Assembly (NCBI RefSeq): GCF_001661965.1
Contig: NZ_LYWZ01000022.1
Location: 310,001 to 374,000 of the forward strand
Length of the DNA stretch: 64,000 nucleotides
Reading direction: 5' to 3'
DNA from: Croceicoccus mobilis
GTDB taxonomy: Bacteria > Pseudomonadota > Alphaproteobacteria > Sphingomonadales > Sphingomonadaceae
Numbering within the stretch: the first letter of the stretch is position 1; every line of letters begins with the position of its first letter. The notes under the pieces are model-generated. The model was not told the origin of the DNA and made no database searches. It saw only the letters and a list, made by a program, of their open reading frames with translations. Below, piece by piece: positions 46,991-56,039 of this stretch. The position numbers and the translations under genes are program-made.

Positions 46991-48277
46991 ATGAGCAATT
47001 ACCAGACCGGCTTCGGCAACCATTTCGCCACCGAGGCGGTAAAAGGCGCGCTGCCCGTGGGCCGCAACAGCCCGCAGCGCCCGGCCTACGGCCTCTATGC
47101 CGAGCAGTTCTCGACCACGGCATTCACCGCGCCACGGGCCGAGAACCGCCGGTCGTGGCTCTATCGCCTGCGCCCCGCTGCCAGCCATCCGCCGTTCGAG
47201 CCCTTCGACATGGCGCCCCGTTTGATCAGCGCGCCTCTGCACGGCGGAGCGGTAAACCCCAATCGGCTGCGGTGGAGCCCGCTTGCCATACCGGACGCGC
47301 CGACCGACTGGCTGGATGGGCTGACCAGCTATGCCGTGAATGGGGATGTCGGGACCGGTGCGGGAATCGGCGTCCATCTTTATGCCGCGAATTGTTCGAT
47401 GAACCGGCGTGCCGCGCAGTTTTCCGACGGTGAACTTTTGATCGTGCCGCAGCAGGGGGCGCTGGCCATCATTACCGAACTTGGCCGCATGGACGTGCCG
47501 CCCGGGCATATCGCGCTGATACCGCGCGGGATGCGCTTTTCCGTCACGCTCGATGGTCCGTCGCGCGGCTATGTCTGCGAGAATTACGGCGCGCCTTTCC
47601 GCCTGCCCGACCTTGGTCCGATCGGGTCCAACGGGCTGGCCAATCCGCGCGACTTCGAAACGCCGGTAGCCTGGTTCGAGGATCGCGATGGCGAATACGA
47701 GCTGATCCAGAAATTTCAGGGCCATCTCTGGCGCACGGTTCTCGATCATTCCCCCTTCGACGTGGTCGCCTGGCATGGGAACAGCGCGCCATGCCGCTTC
47801 GATCTCGCTCGTTTCAACACCATCGGCACCGTCAGTTTCGACCATCCCGATCCGTCGATCTTCACCGTGCTGACCAGTCCTTCCGACCAACCGGGCACCG
47901 CGAACTGCGATTTCGTGATTTTCCCGCCGCGCTGGATGGTCGCGGAAGACACGTTCCGCCCGCCATGGTTCCACCGCAATGTCATGAGCGAGTTCATGGG
48001 GCTGATCCATGGCATCTATGACGCGAAGGAAGGCGGCGGTTTCGAACCGGGCGGAGCGAGCCTTCACAACCAGATGAATGGCCACGGACCCGATGCCGAC
48101 AGCGCGAAAAAGGCGATGGAGGCCAAGCTGGCTCCGGTGAAGCTGGACGATACGCTGGCCTTCATGTTCGAAAGCCGTTGGGTGCTGCGCCCTGCCCCGA
48201 CAGCCATGTCGGCCCCCGAACTGCAAGGCGACTACGATGATTGCTGGTCGGGCTTTCCGAAAGCGGAGCTGCCCTGA
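46991..48277 (+). CDS. hmgA: Homogentisate 1,2-dioxygenase
   Basis: A 428-residue iron enzyme opening the homogentisate ring to maleylacetoacetate. The N terminus is [19 protein letters not shown]; the iron site is in [19 protein letters not shown] and [20 protein letters not shown] (His, Glu, His). Length is normal. It follows hpd by 20 bp. Maleylacetoacetate isomerase and fumarylacetoacetase genes are not adjacent, so the pathway is completed elsewhere. It converges with the Crp-type gene. Confidence 0.96.
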   Translation: MSNYQTGFGNHFATEAVKGALPVGRNSPQRPAYGLYAEQFSTTAFTAPRAENRRSWLYRLRPAASHPPFEPFDMAPRLISAPLHGGAVNPNRLRWSPLAIPDAPTDWLDGLTSYAVNGDVGTGAGIGVHLYAANCSMNRRAAQFSDGELLIVPQQGALAIITELGRMDVPPGHIALIPRGMRFSVTLDGPSRGYVCENYGAPFRLPDLGPIGSNGLANPRDFETPVAWFEDRDGEYELIQKFQGHLWRTVLDHSPFDVVAWHGNSAPCRFDLARFNTIGTVSFDHPDPSIFTVLTSPSDQPGTANCDFVIFPPRWMVAEDTFRPPWFHRNVMSEFMGLIHGIYDAKEGGGFEPGGASLHNQMNGHGPDADSAKKAMEAKLAPVKLDDTLAFMFESRWVLRPAPTAMSAPELQGDYDDCWSGFPKAELP

Positions 48278-48283
48278 TCCGGC

Positions 48284-48973
48284 CTAGCCGTAATAGAAAT
48301 GCCGGTAATCGAGCGCCGACTCCAGCGCGGCAGTATCGCCCATGCGGAACCGTTTTCCCCTTCGCTCCAGCATGCCGTCGGTTTGCAATTTCTTGAGCGT
48401 ACGCGACACATGCACATCTGTCAGGCCGGTCAGGTCGCCGAGCTCGCGCAAGGTCAGCGGCAGCGGCAGCCACTCGCCCGGATCGGTGGCGAGCGACAGT
48501 TCCTCCCGCAGGTCAAGCAACACGAGCGCGAGTTTTTCTGCCGCCGGCAGGGAAATCAGCCCCCGATTACGCTGGGCCGTGCGTCTGGCCCGCGCATCCC
48601 CGTCCTGCTTGAATAGCAGTTCCAGTTCCGGCTTTTCATGCAGGGCGTCTGCCAGCCGCGCGGCATCGAACACGGTGACGCGTGAGCCGCTCTTGAAGGC
48701 AAGGTTCAGCCCTTCCTCTGCGACCGCAGCCGAACCGAAACCGCACAGGGCCCCTGGCCCGAACATGTCGCCGATATGTCGGCGTCCGTCGGGATATAGC
48801 GTAAAAGAATAGGCAAAGCCGCTTTCCAGCACGAGAACGGGGTGATCCTCGCTCTTGTGTCGCCAAACCGGTTCATCACGGTCGAGGCTTCTGAGCTGTT
48901 GGAACGCGTGGTTGAGCGGCGTCAGGTCCGCGCCCGGCGAGAAACGGTGCAGGCGTCTGACAAGGGTCGCCAT
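48284..48973 (-). CDS. Crp/Fnr-family transcriptional regulator
   Basis: A 229-residue regulator with N-terminal cyclic-nucleotide-binding-like beta-barrel (VLVLESGFAYSFTLYPDGRR, DMFGPGALCGFGSAAVAEE) and C-terminal winged HTH (LRELGDLTGLTDVHVSRTLK, then KLQTDGMLERRGKRFRMGD). No Fnr-type Cys cluster, so oxygen sensing by iron-sulfur is unlikely; the signal is unknown. Start: ATG 48973. It converges with hmgA (6 bp) and has an upstream inverted repeat at 49049-49073. Confidence 0.9.
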   Translation of the reverse strand: MATLVRRLHRFSPGADLTPLNHAFQQLRSLDRDEPVWRHKSEDHPVLVLESGFAYSFTLYPDGRRHIGDMFGPGALCGFGSAAVAEEGLNLAFKSGSRVTVFDAARLADALHEKPELELLFKQDGDARARRTAQRNRGLISLPAAEKLALVLLDLREELSLATDPGEWLPLPLTLRELGDLTGLTDVHVSRTLKKLQTDGMLERRGKRFRMGDTAALESALDYRHFYYG

Positions 48974-49048
48974 CGCGACCGAGGCCTCCGGAGCGAGCCG
49001 GCCTTGCCCCTCTTCATCATCGTGAAGCCCTTTCTGCACAGAGCCCGT

Positions 49049-49073
49049 CCCACAATTGTTAAACCGATGTGGG
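49049..49073. promoter_or_regulatory. Inverted repeat upstream of the Crp/Fnr-type gene
   Basis: CCCACA, 13 bases, TGTGGG, about 76 bp upstream of the start codon. Half-site spacing is longer than the typical Crp or Fnr site, so it may be an operator of another type. Confidence 0.3.
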
Positions 49074-49550
49074 CCACCATCCGGACAGGAGAAAACCGCG
49101 CCGGAAATCCATCGCGAGAAGTCGTCCAGCAATTGAATGACAAGTCCACTTGTAATGTTCTTAACATCCGACGTTACGTGATTGCAAGCTAACGGAAGTT
49201 AAGCTTGATGAGGATTGCATCCATTTCGAATGTTTTTTGGGATTACTGCCCAGCGCCGCAATTCTGACACAGCACGGTTCATCGGCGAATCCGGGATGAA
49301 GCAACCTTTCGATGGACACGCCGCTGCGTTCAACCGTGTGCGACCTCGAAAAGCAGCAAGGATGGATGCCGGCACTGAAGATCATTGGCTTGAATCGAAA
49401 TATGGTGAGCCCTGCTCGGTTCATCATTTCCATCAAAATCAATTACTTCCTTTGGCTACCCCCCCTACCCGACCGGCCGAATCCTGCGCCATCCCAAAAT
49501 TTTTGGCTAACTATTCCTGGCGGTATCGACCACCGGAAGACAAAGAAAAA

Positions 49551-49588
49551 CCGCTGGAAGGGCGGCAACCCTTCTCAGCGGCAATTTT
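49551..49588 (-). terminator. Orphan Rho-independent terminator
   Basis: Read on the minus strand: CCGCTGAGAAGGG, a short loop, CCCTTCCAGCGG, then TTTTTCTTTG. The stem is interrupted by one mismatch pair. It ends transcripts moving left, but no clear gene lies just to the right (only the weak ORF on the opposite strand), so it may mark a deleted gene or an RNA gene. Confidence 0.6.
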
Positions 49589-49662
49589 CATAGCGCGTCA
49601 GCTATAAGCAGTTTCTACGGAAGCATCGTCGGCATCGCAAGCTTGGCCTTGGAGCCCAGGCT

Positions 49663-49866
49663 ATGAGCGTTTCTGGCCGCCATACCGGCTTACCTGCCGG
49701 ACAATCAAAATCTGACCTTCTTCAAGTCCTGCAGGACCTCGGCCGAAAAGGATTGGGTTTAACGCCATCCGCTTTTGACCTGCTGATGTTTTTTGTCGAC
49801 GTGCGAACCGTGTGGACTTCTTTCACGGCTCAATCTGCATATCATGGATGCGCGTTGGACGGATAG
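49663..49866 (+). CDS. Hypothetical small protein, possibly truncated
   Basis: A 67-residue frame with ATG preceded by GGAG at ten bases. The segment SDLLQVLQDLGRKGLGLTPS is helical and looks like the start of a DNA-binding or replication-type helix-turn-helix domain, but it ends soon after in non-conserved residues. It may be the remnant of a longer gene in this decayed region. Identification is not secure. Confidence 0.28.
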   Translation: MSVSGRHTGLPAGQSKSDLLQVLQDLGRKGLGLTPSAFDLLMFFVDVRTVWTSFTAQSAYHGCALDG

Positions 49867-50025
49867 CACGAGAGACAACGCGGAAAATTACAGCAAGGGT
49901 TCTCTCTCCGTACTAACGCCTAGAATACTTAGGAAATGCCTAGAATCAGTACCCATTGACGGGCGGGAGGCGACGTGATTGTGCTTTGCACGCCTTCGGC
50001 TCCAGGCTCCGGGAGGAGATTGATC

Positions 50026-50082
50026 TTGAGCGACCCGTATTGGCTGACGGACGAGCAAATGGCGCGCCAGACCGGACAATAA
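50026..50082 (+). pseudogene. Truncated N terminus of an IS5-family transposase
   Basis: From a TTG with GGAGGAGA upstream, the frame reads LSDPYWLTDEQMAR, the typical start of IS5-group transposases, then leaves the family and stops after a few codons. The rest of the element is absent. Identical bases to 50070-50086 recur inverted at 60027-60043. Confidence 0.55.
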
Positions 50083-50108
50083 TGGGCACTCAGATCATTG
50101 GAGAATTT
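50070..50108. repeat. Left member of two repeat pairs shared with the 60.0-60.3 kb region
   Basis: 50070-50086 (GACCGGACAATAATGGG) occurs inverted at 60027-60043. 50084-50108 matches 60310-60334 directly in 21 of 25 bases, all differences being transitions. The copies bracket the lipoyl gene cluster. Confidence 0.5.
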
Positions 50109-50267
50109 CCGTTCCCCTGCTCTGCTGATGTCAGCTATTCGCCCCAAACCCGGTCATTCGAGTGCGCTCAAAACTCTATTGAAGACCGCCGATCGTTCCC
50201 GCCATACCCGATGGCGGCTTTGCGACAACACAAACGCTTCCAGGAAGGCTTCAATTGGCATTGAGAA

Positions 50268-50675
50268 TCAGCCTCTCGGCACTTCTGGATTTTGGAGGCT
50301 TTCCAGCAGATAGTTGTCCAGGATCGATATCACGTTGTCGTCGTCATCGAGAAACAAGACCGGTCCGAAGTTAGAGAAGTAAAGCTCGGTGTACTCGGTG
50401 AAAGTCGTCTCCTCATGAACGACTCCCAGCGGTTCATAGCCATAAGTGCCCTCCACCGCGCTTCCCATGCGGTAGTCCATGCGCCCTTTGACGACGTAGT
50501 ATTCGCCTGCTCCGTAATGCTTGTGGCGGGCAAAGCTGGCACCTTTCTGTCCCCTGATCAGGACAGTCCAGCGACCTGTCTCGTTGCTGCTGAAAAGGAC
50601 TTGGATGTCGATCCCCTCGGCCAGCTGCAGCCATTTGCGATCTTCCTTGGGCACGAGGCATTCGTCGATGCTCAT
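50268..50675 (-). CDS. Cupin protein of the 2,4'-dihydroxyacetophenone dioxygenase type
   Basis: A 135-residue single-domain cupin. Metal ligands are likely in GASFARHKHYGAGEYYVVKG (His, His, Glu) and later His in GVVHEETTFTEYTELYFSN. The close family is that of 2,4'-dihydroxyacetophenone dioxygenase, which cleaves the C-C bond of an aromatic alpha-hydroxyketone; assignment to this exact reaction is inference. Start: ATG 50675 with GGAGAAGAG upstream. It follows the TonB receptor by 28 bp in the same operon. Confidence 0.75.
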   Translation of the reverse strand: MSIDECLVPKEDRKWLQLAEGIDIQVLFSSNETGRWTVLIRGQKGASFARHKHYGAGEYYVVKGRMDYRMGSAVEGTYGYEPLGVVHEETTFTEYTELYFSNFGPVLFLDDDDNVISILDNYLLESLQNPEVPRG

Positions 50676-50703
50676 CTCTCTTCTCCAGAAAATATTGTGC
50701 TGA

Positions 50704-52932
50704 TCAAAAGCGCGCGATGGCCTCAACGCCCCAGGTGGGACGTTCGCCGTAGTAAAGCGGGATGAAGCCGAAATCGCGTAGGTCGGTCGCGTCCATCAGG
50801 AACTTCTCGCCGAACACGTTCTTGGCCCATGCGGCAAGTTCCCAGCCACTGTCTTTTGCGGCCAGCTTGGCGCGCAGATTGACGAGACCGTGGCCATCGC
50901 CGCTCGACACTTGCTCGTCCTCACCATTGTTGAAGTACCGCTTGCCGGTGTAGTTGTATTCGGCACGCAGTCCCGCCTCGAGATCCGAGGAAATCGGAAA
51001 GGTATAGGCCGCGAACGATGACATCGTGAACTTCGGCGCATTGGGCAGGCGATTGCCCGAAAAGTCGCGCGGCTGGCCGGTCACCGGATCGACCGCGCCC
51101 GAGGTGTAGTTCTTGTATGTCGCGTCGAGCAGGCCGAAGTTGAGCCCCAGCGAAAGCGGTTCGACCGGTTCGGCAAGGATCTCGACTTCCAGCCCCTTCA
51201 CCGTCGCATCGGCCGCGTTATCGAGGCCCAGCGTCGGCACGCCATTGCCCTGCTGGTTCACGCTCAGTACCTGCAGGTCGGTATAGTCGTAGTAGAACGC
51301 GCTGGCGTTAAATCGCACGCGACGGTCGAACAGGGTCGATTTAATCCCGATTTCGTAGGACGTCAGATATTCGGGTTCGACCTTGGTGCGTTCGGCCACA
51401 CTGGTGATGATGCCAATGTTGAATGTGCCGGATTTGAACCCCTTGGTGACAGAGGCGTAGGCCATCACATCATCGGTAACGTCGTAGTCCGCAGCCAGTC
51501 GCCAGGAGAACGCCTTGAAGATATCCGAAAGCTCGGCATAGGGCACCAGATCGATCTCAGGCCCATTGGGTACATCGTCATCGAAATATCCGGGGACCAG
51601 AAACGCGCGATGCGTTACATCGACTTTATCCCAGGTATAACGCCCGCCGATCGTGAGGCCCAAGCGGTCGGTAACACCGTAGCTGACTTGTCCGAACACG
51701 GCGTAGCTCTTGTTGTCACGCGTCGCATCGGTCCGCAGCGGAATTGCCCCCTGGGCAAAGGTAAGCTCCCCGATGAGGTCCGCCGCAGAGACGTTCTCAA
51801 GGTTTTCGTCGAAATAAAAGAGCCCTACGATGGCATCGAGGCCGTCTTCCGAGTAAGATAACTGGAATTCTTGGCTGAACTGCTCGGTTTCGGTCTTATT
51901 CGTGATTTCATCGATCCGCAGGGGGCTGCCGTCCACATCGACGCGGTTGTCGACTTCGGTGTCGTCATATCCGGTAATCGATTTGAGCGTCAGTCCGCCG
52001 CCTAGCCCGATCGTGACGTTGAGCGAAGCCCAGGCGTTGTCTGAATAGTTGCGGCTGTCGCCATTGAAGTTCAGCACGGACCAGTCGTCGGGTGCGGGAT
52101 CGGAATAGCCGAAGATGTTCGCGCCGCCCGCTGTGCCCAGCGGTTTGGGGTGGAAATAGTCGGACCTGTCGCGCCCCGTTCCGCCCGATAGGCGCAGGTC
52201 GAGATCGGAATGCGGATTGTAGCGCAGGATCGCCCGTACTGCCGCCTCGTCCACGTCGATCGCCCTGTCGCCGGTGAACAGGTTAACGCGTTCGCCATCG
52301 CGGCGGCGCACGATGCCCGATGCGCGCATCGAAAGCCCTTCGGCCAGCGGCATGGTCACCGCGCCTTCGGCCTCGAACAGGTCGAACCTACCGTAACCCG
52401 CCCGTGCATAGCCTTCGAAGTAGTCGCCCGGCAGGCGGGAGATGTAGTGAATGGCGCCGCCCGTCGTGTTCTTGCCGAACAGTGTCCCCTGCGGCCCGCG
52501 CAGCACCTCGATCCTGTCTACGTCGAACAGCGCAAACATCTGACTGCCTGTCGCCGCCACCACGACATCGTCACGATAGATCGAGATCGGCCCGACGGAC
52601 GATGAATTGAAATCGTTGTTGCCGACGCCTCGGATGAAGATGTTCGGAACGCCACCGAAAGTCTTGATCTCGAGGTTCGGGACATTGTCGCCAATGGCTA
52701 GGCTGTTGGTCAGCCCCGCCTCCGCAATCTGGTCACCGCCTAGTGCGGAGACCGCAATCGGCACGTCCTGAAGGCTCTGCTCGCGGCGCTGCGCCGTCAC
52801 GACGATCTCGGCAATGCCGCGTTGCTGGACCTGTGCGTCGTCTTCGTCCTGCGCAAAAGCGGGCGTCGTCAACGCGCTGGCGCACATCAAGGCTGCGGCT
52901 GCTTTCAGCGTCGCGGTGCCGGTCTGTTTCAT
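50704..52932 (-). CDS. TonB-dependent outer-membrane receptor
   Basis: A 742-residue receptor: signal peptide (AAAALMCASALTTPAFAQ), TonB box region (IAEIVVTAQRREQSLQDVPI), plug domain with FDVDRIEVLRGPQGTLFGKN, TTGGAIHYISR, and a 22-strand barrel ending in the aromatic terminal strand (WGVEAIARF). This sphingomonad type imports small organic substrates or siderophores. It is divergent from the AraC regulator and shares an operon with the cupin, so it probably imports their substrate. RBS GGGGAGAG precedes the ATG. Confidence 0.93.
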   Translation of the reverse strand: MKQTGTATLKAAAALMCASALTTPAFAQDEDDAQVQQRGIAEIVVTAQRREQSLQDVPIAVSALGGDQIAEAGLTNSLAIGDNVPNLEIKTFGGVPNIFIRGVGNNDFNSSSVGPISIYRDDVVVAATGSQMFALFDVDRIEVLRGPQGTLFGKNTTGGAIHYISRLPGDYFEGYARAGYGRFDLFEAEGAVTMPLAEGLSMRASGIVRRRDGERVNLFTGDRAIDVDEAAVRAILRYNPHSDLDLRLSGGTGRDRSDYFHPKPLGTAGGANIFGYSDPAPDDWSVLNFNGDSRNYSDNAWASLNVTIGLGGGLTLKSITGYDDTEVDNRVDVDGSPLRIDEITNKTETEQFSQEFQLSYSEDGLDAIVGLFYFDENLENVSAADLIGELTFAQGAIPLRTDATRDNKSYAVFGQVSYGVTDRLGLTIGGRYTWDKVDVTHRAFLVPGYFDDDVPNGPEIDLVPYAELSDIFKAFSWRLAADYDVTDDVMAYASVTKGFKSGTFNIGIITSVAERTKVEPEYLTSYEIGIKSTLFDRRVRFNASAFYYDYTDLQVLSVNQQGNGVPTLGLDNAADATVKGLEVEILAEPVEPLSLGLNFGLLDATYKNYTSGAVDPVTGQPRDFSGNRLPNAPKFTMSSFAAYTFPISSDLEAGLRAEYNYTGKRYFNNGEDEQVSSGDGHGLVNLRAKLAAKDSGWELAAWAKNVFGEKFLMDATDLRDFGFIPLYYGERPTWGVEAIARF

Positions 52933-53188
52933 TATTCTCTCCCCTGCGAACGCGGCCGTTATCGTCGGCCTGCGCGGCTTTTTGGCAGGTTTCGTCTATA
53001 ATACCGGCCGGGACATTGCTTGACCGCCAGCGACCAAAGCAAAGCATTTGCGTGAACAGGGCGAAATGCCCGAAAACTCCGCGCTTTTGTGCAGGAGTGA
53101 ACGGCTTTCGAGACCACAGCGAACCCGGACCTCATGCCGCTGGCGCACGTGATTTTCATCCCCTACAGTCAGAGTGGGAGAAAATTCG

Positions 53189-54154
53189 ATGCAGGAACCG
53201 CAAGCAGAGACGTGGACAACACGCGGGCTGCCGGGAAGGCAGCAATTCCGCAATTTCCAGGAAGTGTTCGAACGAACGCATTTCCATTGGGACCTGAAGG
53301 GCGATTGTGCCGACAAGTATCACGGCTCGATCGTGCGGCGGCATTTCGACGATTATGTCTTCACGCATATAGAGGCCGACCCGCTGGCCGGGCGCCGCAC
53401 GGCGGACGATATCAAGCGCGGTGACCAGCCCTACTTCTGCCTGCTCTATCTGGAAGCGGGGCATAGCCACCTTGCCCAGGGAGCGAACCAGTGCGAGCTG
53501 ACGCCCGGTTCGATCGCGCTTTGGGACAGCACGCGGCCCGCGTTCTTCGATGCGAAGTCGACGCTCCACCAGTTCTCACTGCTTATTCCCCACCGCACGG
53601 CCAAGCTGGCTCTGCCGGGGATCGAGGACCTGTGCGGCATGCAGGTGCGCGGTGATCGCGGGATGGGCGCGCTGTTGAAGTCGCACCTCAAGCAATTGCA
53701 TTCGACTATAGACAGTATCGATGCGCGTGACAGGCCGGCTGTCCTTCGCGCAACAGTGGAGATGGCGGCCGCGACGTTCCGCCCGACGACAGAGGCGTTA
53801 TCGGGTACCGCGTTCCGCCGCTCGCTATTGGCCCGCGTGCAGGAATACGTGATCGCCAATCTTGCCGATCCCGACCTTGGGCCGCAGACAATCGCGGCGG
53901 CCTTCCGTTTCAGCCCGCGGTACTTGCACAGACTGTTCGCCGAGTTCGACATGACCGTTTGTGAATGGATCCGGCAACGCCGGCTTGGCCGCGCGCGTGT
54001 CGACATGGAGACGCGTGGCCTCGACGCCCTGTCAATCACACAGATCGCCATGAAGAACGGCTTTTCGGACAGTTCGCACTTCTCGCGAAGCTTTCGGGCA
54101 GAGTTCGGATCCAGCCCCCGCGAATGGCGCGAGACATCACGGACGCAGAGCTGA
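53189..54154 (+). CDS. AraC-family transcriptional regulator
   Basis: A 321-residue activator with an N-terminal AraC_binding_2-type ligand domain (residues ~35-190, including HLAQGANQCELTPGSIALWD) and a C-terminal double HTH (DLGPQTIAAAFRFSPRYLHR, then ALSITQIAMKNGFSDSSHFS and FRAEFGSSPREW). Regulators of this build control aromatic and ketone catabolic operons. Start: ATG 53189 behind GGGAGA. The 256-bp gap to the divergent TonB receptor should hold both promoters; it likely controls both directions. Confidence 0.9.
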   Translation: MQEPQAETWTTRGLPGRQQFRNFQEVFERTHFHWDLKGDCADKYHGSIVRRHFDDYVFTHIEADPLAGRRTADDIKRGDQPYFCLLYLEAGHSHLAQGANQCELTPGSIALWDSTRPAFFDAKSTLHQFSLLIPHRTAKLALPGIEDLCGMQVRGDRGMGALLKSHLKQLHSTIDSIDARDRPAVLRATVEMAAATFRPTTEALSGTAFRRSLLARVQEYVIANLADPDLGPQTIAAAFRFSPRYLHRLFAEFDMTVCEWIRQRRLGRARVDMETRGLDALSITQIAMKNGFSDSSHFSRSFRAEFGSSPREWRETSRTQS

Positions 54155-54285
54155 ACGGTAACGGCAGTTCGCCCATCGTCATGTTTTGAGGCCCGCGCCG
54201 ACAAGCACGAAAGCCACCGATCGCGCAGAAAGCCATGATGCAGATTCCGCAAGACAGCGGAACGTTTCGTGGAAAGGGCGCGGCA

Positions 54286-55041
54286 ATGGCTGCAAGGCTG
54301 GCGGGAAAGACCACCCTCGTAACAGGGTCGGCACAAGGCATAGGGCAGGCAATCGCTGCCCATTTCGAAAGCGAAGGCGCTGAAGTCTGGCGCGGCGATC
54401 TTCAGCCGATGGACGGAGAACGCGCCCTGCACCTCGACGTTTCGAATGAAGAATCGTGGGCGAAAGCGATCGCTGAAATAAAGGCCGGGTCGGGCAAGCT
54501 CGACATCCTCGTCAACAATGCCGGTATCGAGTGGGAAAAGCCGCTGCAGGACATTCCGCTTGGCGACTGGCGCAAGGTCATGTCCGTCAATGTCGATGGC
54601 ATCTTTCTCGGCTGCCGTACGGCTAAGCCCCTGATGGAGCGCCGCGTCGAAGGGCGGGCATCAGTCATCAACATATCGTCTGTCGCAGGGATCGTCGGGT
54701 TTCCCGACCAGGTGGCCTACAACACGTCGAAAGGCGCAGTGCGGCACCTCACTAAGAGCCTTGCCGTCGAATGGGCCGCGCACGGCACCCCGATCCGCTG
54801 CAATTCGATCCACCCCGGCTGCATCAACACGCCCATGCTGGCCGCAGCGGGTGAAAAATGGGTCGCTGCTGGCCTGATTGAAGGCGACAGCCTGATGGAA
54901 GCGATGGGCGCGATGTGTCCGCTGAACGAGGTCGGCGACCCGTCCGACATCGCTTGGGGCGCGGTCTATCTCGCCAGCGATGAGGCAAAGTTCGTCACCG
55001 GCCTCGAACTCGTGATCGATGGGGGGTTCATTGCGCGATGA
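54286..55041 (+). CDS. Short-chain dehydrogenase/reductase
   Basis: A classical SDR of 251 residues: TGSAQGIGQAIAAHF for cofactor binding, ILVNNAGIEW, catalytic Ser in INISSVAGIVG, Tyr and Lys in VAYNTSKGAVRH. It would oxidise or reduce a hydroxyl/keto group of the substrate handled by the following enzymes, for example an alpha-hydroxyketone to a diketone. The start at 54286 (AAAGGG upstream) is preferred over the more distant ATG at 54235. It overlaps the E1-alpha gene by four bases. Confidence 0.9.
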   Translation: MAARLAGKTTLVTGSAQGIGQAIAAHFESEGAEVWRGDLQPMDGERALHLDVSNEESWAKAIAEIKAGSGKLDILVNNAGIEWEKPLQDIPLGDWRKVMSVNVDGIFLGCRTAKPLMERRVEGRASVINISSVAGIVGFPDQVAYNTSKGAVRHLTKSLAVEWAAHGTPIRCNSIHPGCINTPMLAAAGEKWVAAGLIEGDSLMEAMGAMCPLNEVGDPSDIAWGAVYLASDEAKFVTGLELVIDGGFIAR

Positions 55042-56039
55042 GCAAGACCAATCAGCCGCACCGTCTCTGGATGTACGAGAATATGGTGAAGTCGCGCGCT
55101 TTCGAGGACGCGATCAAGCCCGCTTATCTTGAAGGTAAGACACCGCGCTTCAATATGGCAAGAGGACCGATTCCGGGCGAAATGCACTTGTCCGATGGGC
55201 AGGAGCCGTGCGCAGTCGGCGTCTGCGCGCACTTGCGTGAAAGTGACACGGTTACGGCCACTCACCGCCCGCACCATGCAGCGATTGCCAAGGGCGTCGA
55301 CCTTGATCGCATGGCAGCAGAGATCTTCGGGCGTGATACGGGCCTTTCGGGCGGGCGCGGCGGGCACATGCACCTGTTCGACGCGTCGGTGAACTTTGCC
55401 TGTTCGGGTATCATCGCACAGGGCATGGGTCCGGCATTGGGCGCAGCCATGGCCGCGAAACTGCGAGGTAGCGACGCGGTAGCAGTTGCCTACATCGGCG
55501 AGGGGGCGGCCAATCAGGGCGCATTCCACGAAGTCATGAACCTCGCGTCCGTCTGGGGTGCACCGCTTGTCATCGTGATCGAGGACAATGGCTACGGCGT
55601 GTCGGTGTCAAAGGCATCGTGCACTGCCGTATCCCGCAATGCCGACCGCGCCGCCGCTTATGCCATGCCCGGCATCCACATTGCCGGCAACGATCCCGAC
55701 GCGATCTACGACGCCGCAGGAGAAGCCATCGCGCGCGCGCGCCGCGGCGAAGGACCCAGCCTGATCGAGATCGAGACCAGCCGCCTCGAAGGGCACTTCA
55801 TGGGGGACCAGGAAGCTTATCGCCCCGAAGGCGAGAAGGACCGGCTGAAAGCCATGGACCCGATCCCGCGATACCGTGAACGCCTGCTTGCGGACGGGAT
55901 CGATGCTGCCGAACTGGATGCCTGCGAGAAGCACGCGCAGCAGGCTGTCGAAACCGCATTCGCCTTTGCGCGCGGCTCGGCCCTGCCCGATCCGGCCAGC
56001 GCCTTTACCAGCGTTTTCGTCGAGAGGACCACGGCATGA
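55038..56039 (+). CDS. ThDP-dependent dehydrogenase E1 component, alpha subunit
   Basis: A 333-residue E1-alpha of the acetoin/pyruvate dehydrogenase class. Features are FNMARGPIPGEMHLSDGQEP, HRPHHAAIAKG and SGGRGGHMHLFD, which resemble acetoin dehydrogenase AcoA more than pyruvate dehydrogenase. The ThDP/Mg motif reads GEGAANQG followed by IEDNGYG: the usual GDG Asp is Glu, the second Asn and the Tyr are kept. It decarboxylates or cleaves an alpha-keto type substrate and passes the acyl group to lipoate. It overlaps the SDR and E1-beta genes (ATGA). Confidence 0.92.
   Translation: MSKTNQPHRLWMYENMVKSRAFEDAIKPAYLEGKTPRFNMARGPIPGEMHLSDGQEPCAVGVCAHLRESDTVTATHRPHHAAIAKGVDLDRMAAEIFGRDTGLSGGRGGHMHLFDASVNFACSGIIAQGMGPALGAAMAAKLRGSDAVAVAYIGEGAANQGAFHEVMNLASVWGAPLVIVIEDNGYGVSVSKASCTAVSRNADRAAAYAMPGIHIAGNDPDAIYDAAGEAIARARRGEGPSLIEIETSRLEGHFMGDQEAYRPEGEKDRLKAMDPIPRYRERLLADGIDAAELDACEKHAQQAVETAFAFARGSALPDPASAFTSVFVERTTA

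Larger units (their letters stand above)
48974..49662. other. Gene-poor stretch
   Basis: About 690 bp with no convincing gene. It includes the upstream region of the Crp-type regulator with an inverted repeat, AT-rich sequence near 49130-49200, and an isolated strong hairpin at 49551-49588. Open frames over 49215-49607 have low-complexity, non-conserved translations and no start signals. Confidence 0.5.

Noticed and set aside
46694-48226. Minus-strand open frame of 510 codons opposite hpd/hmgA
   Set aside because: Antisense shadow of two clear enzymes.
49215-49607. Plus-strand frame of 130 codons in the gene-poor stretch
   Set aside because: Translation is low in structure, includes the terminator hairpin as coding, and has no start signal.
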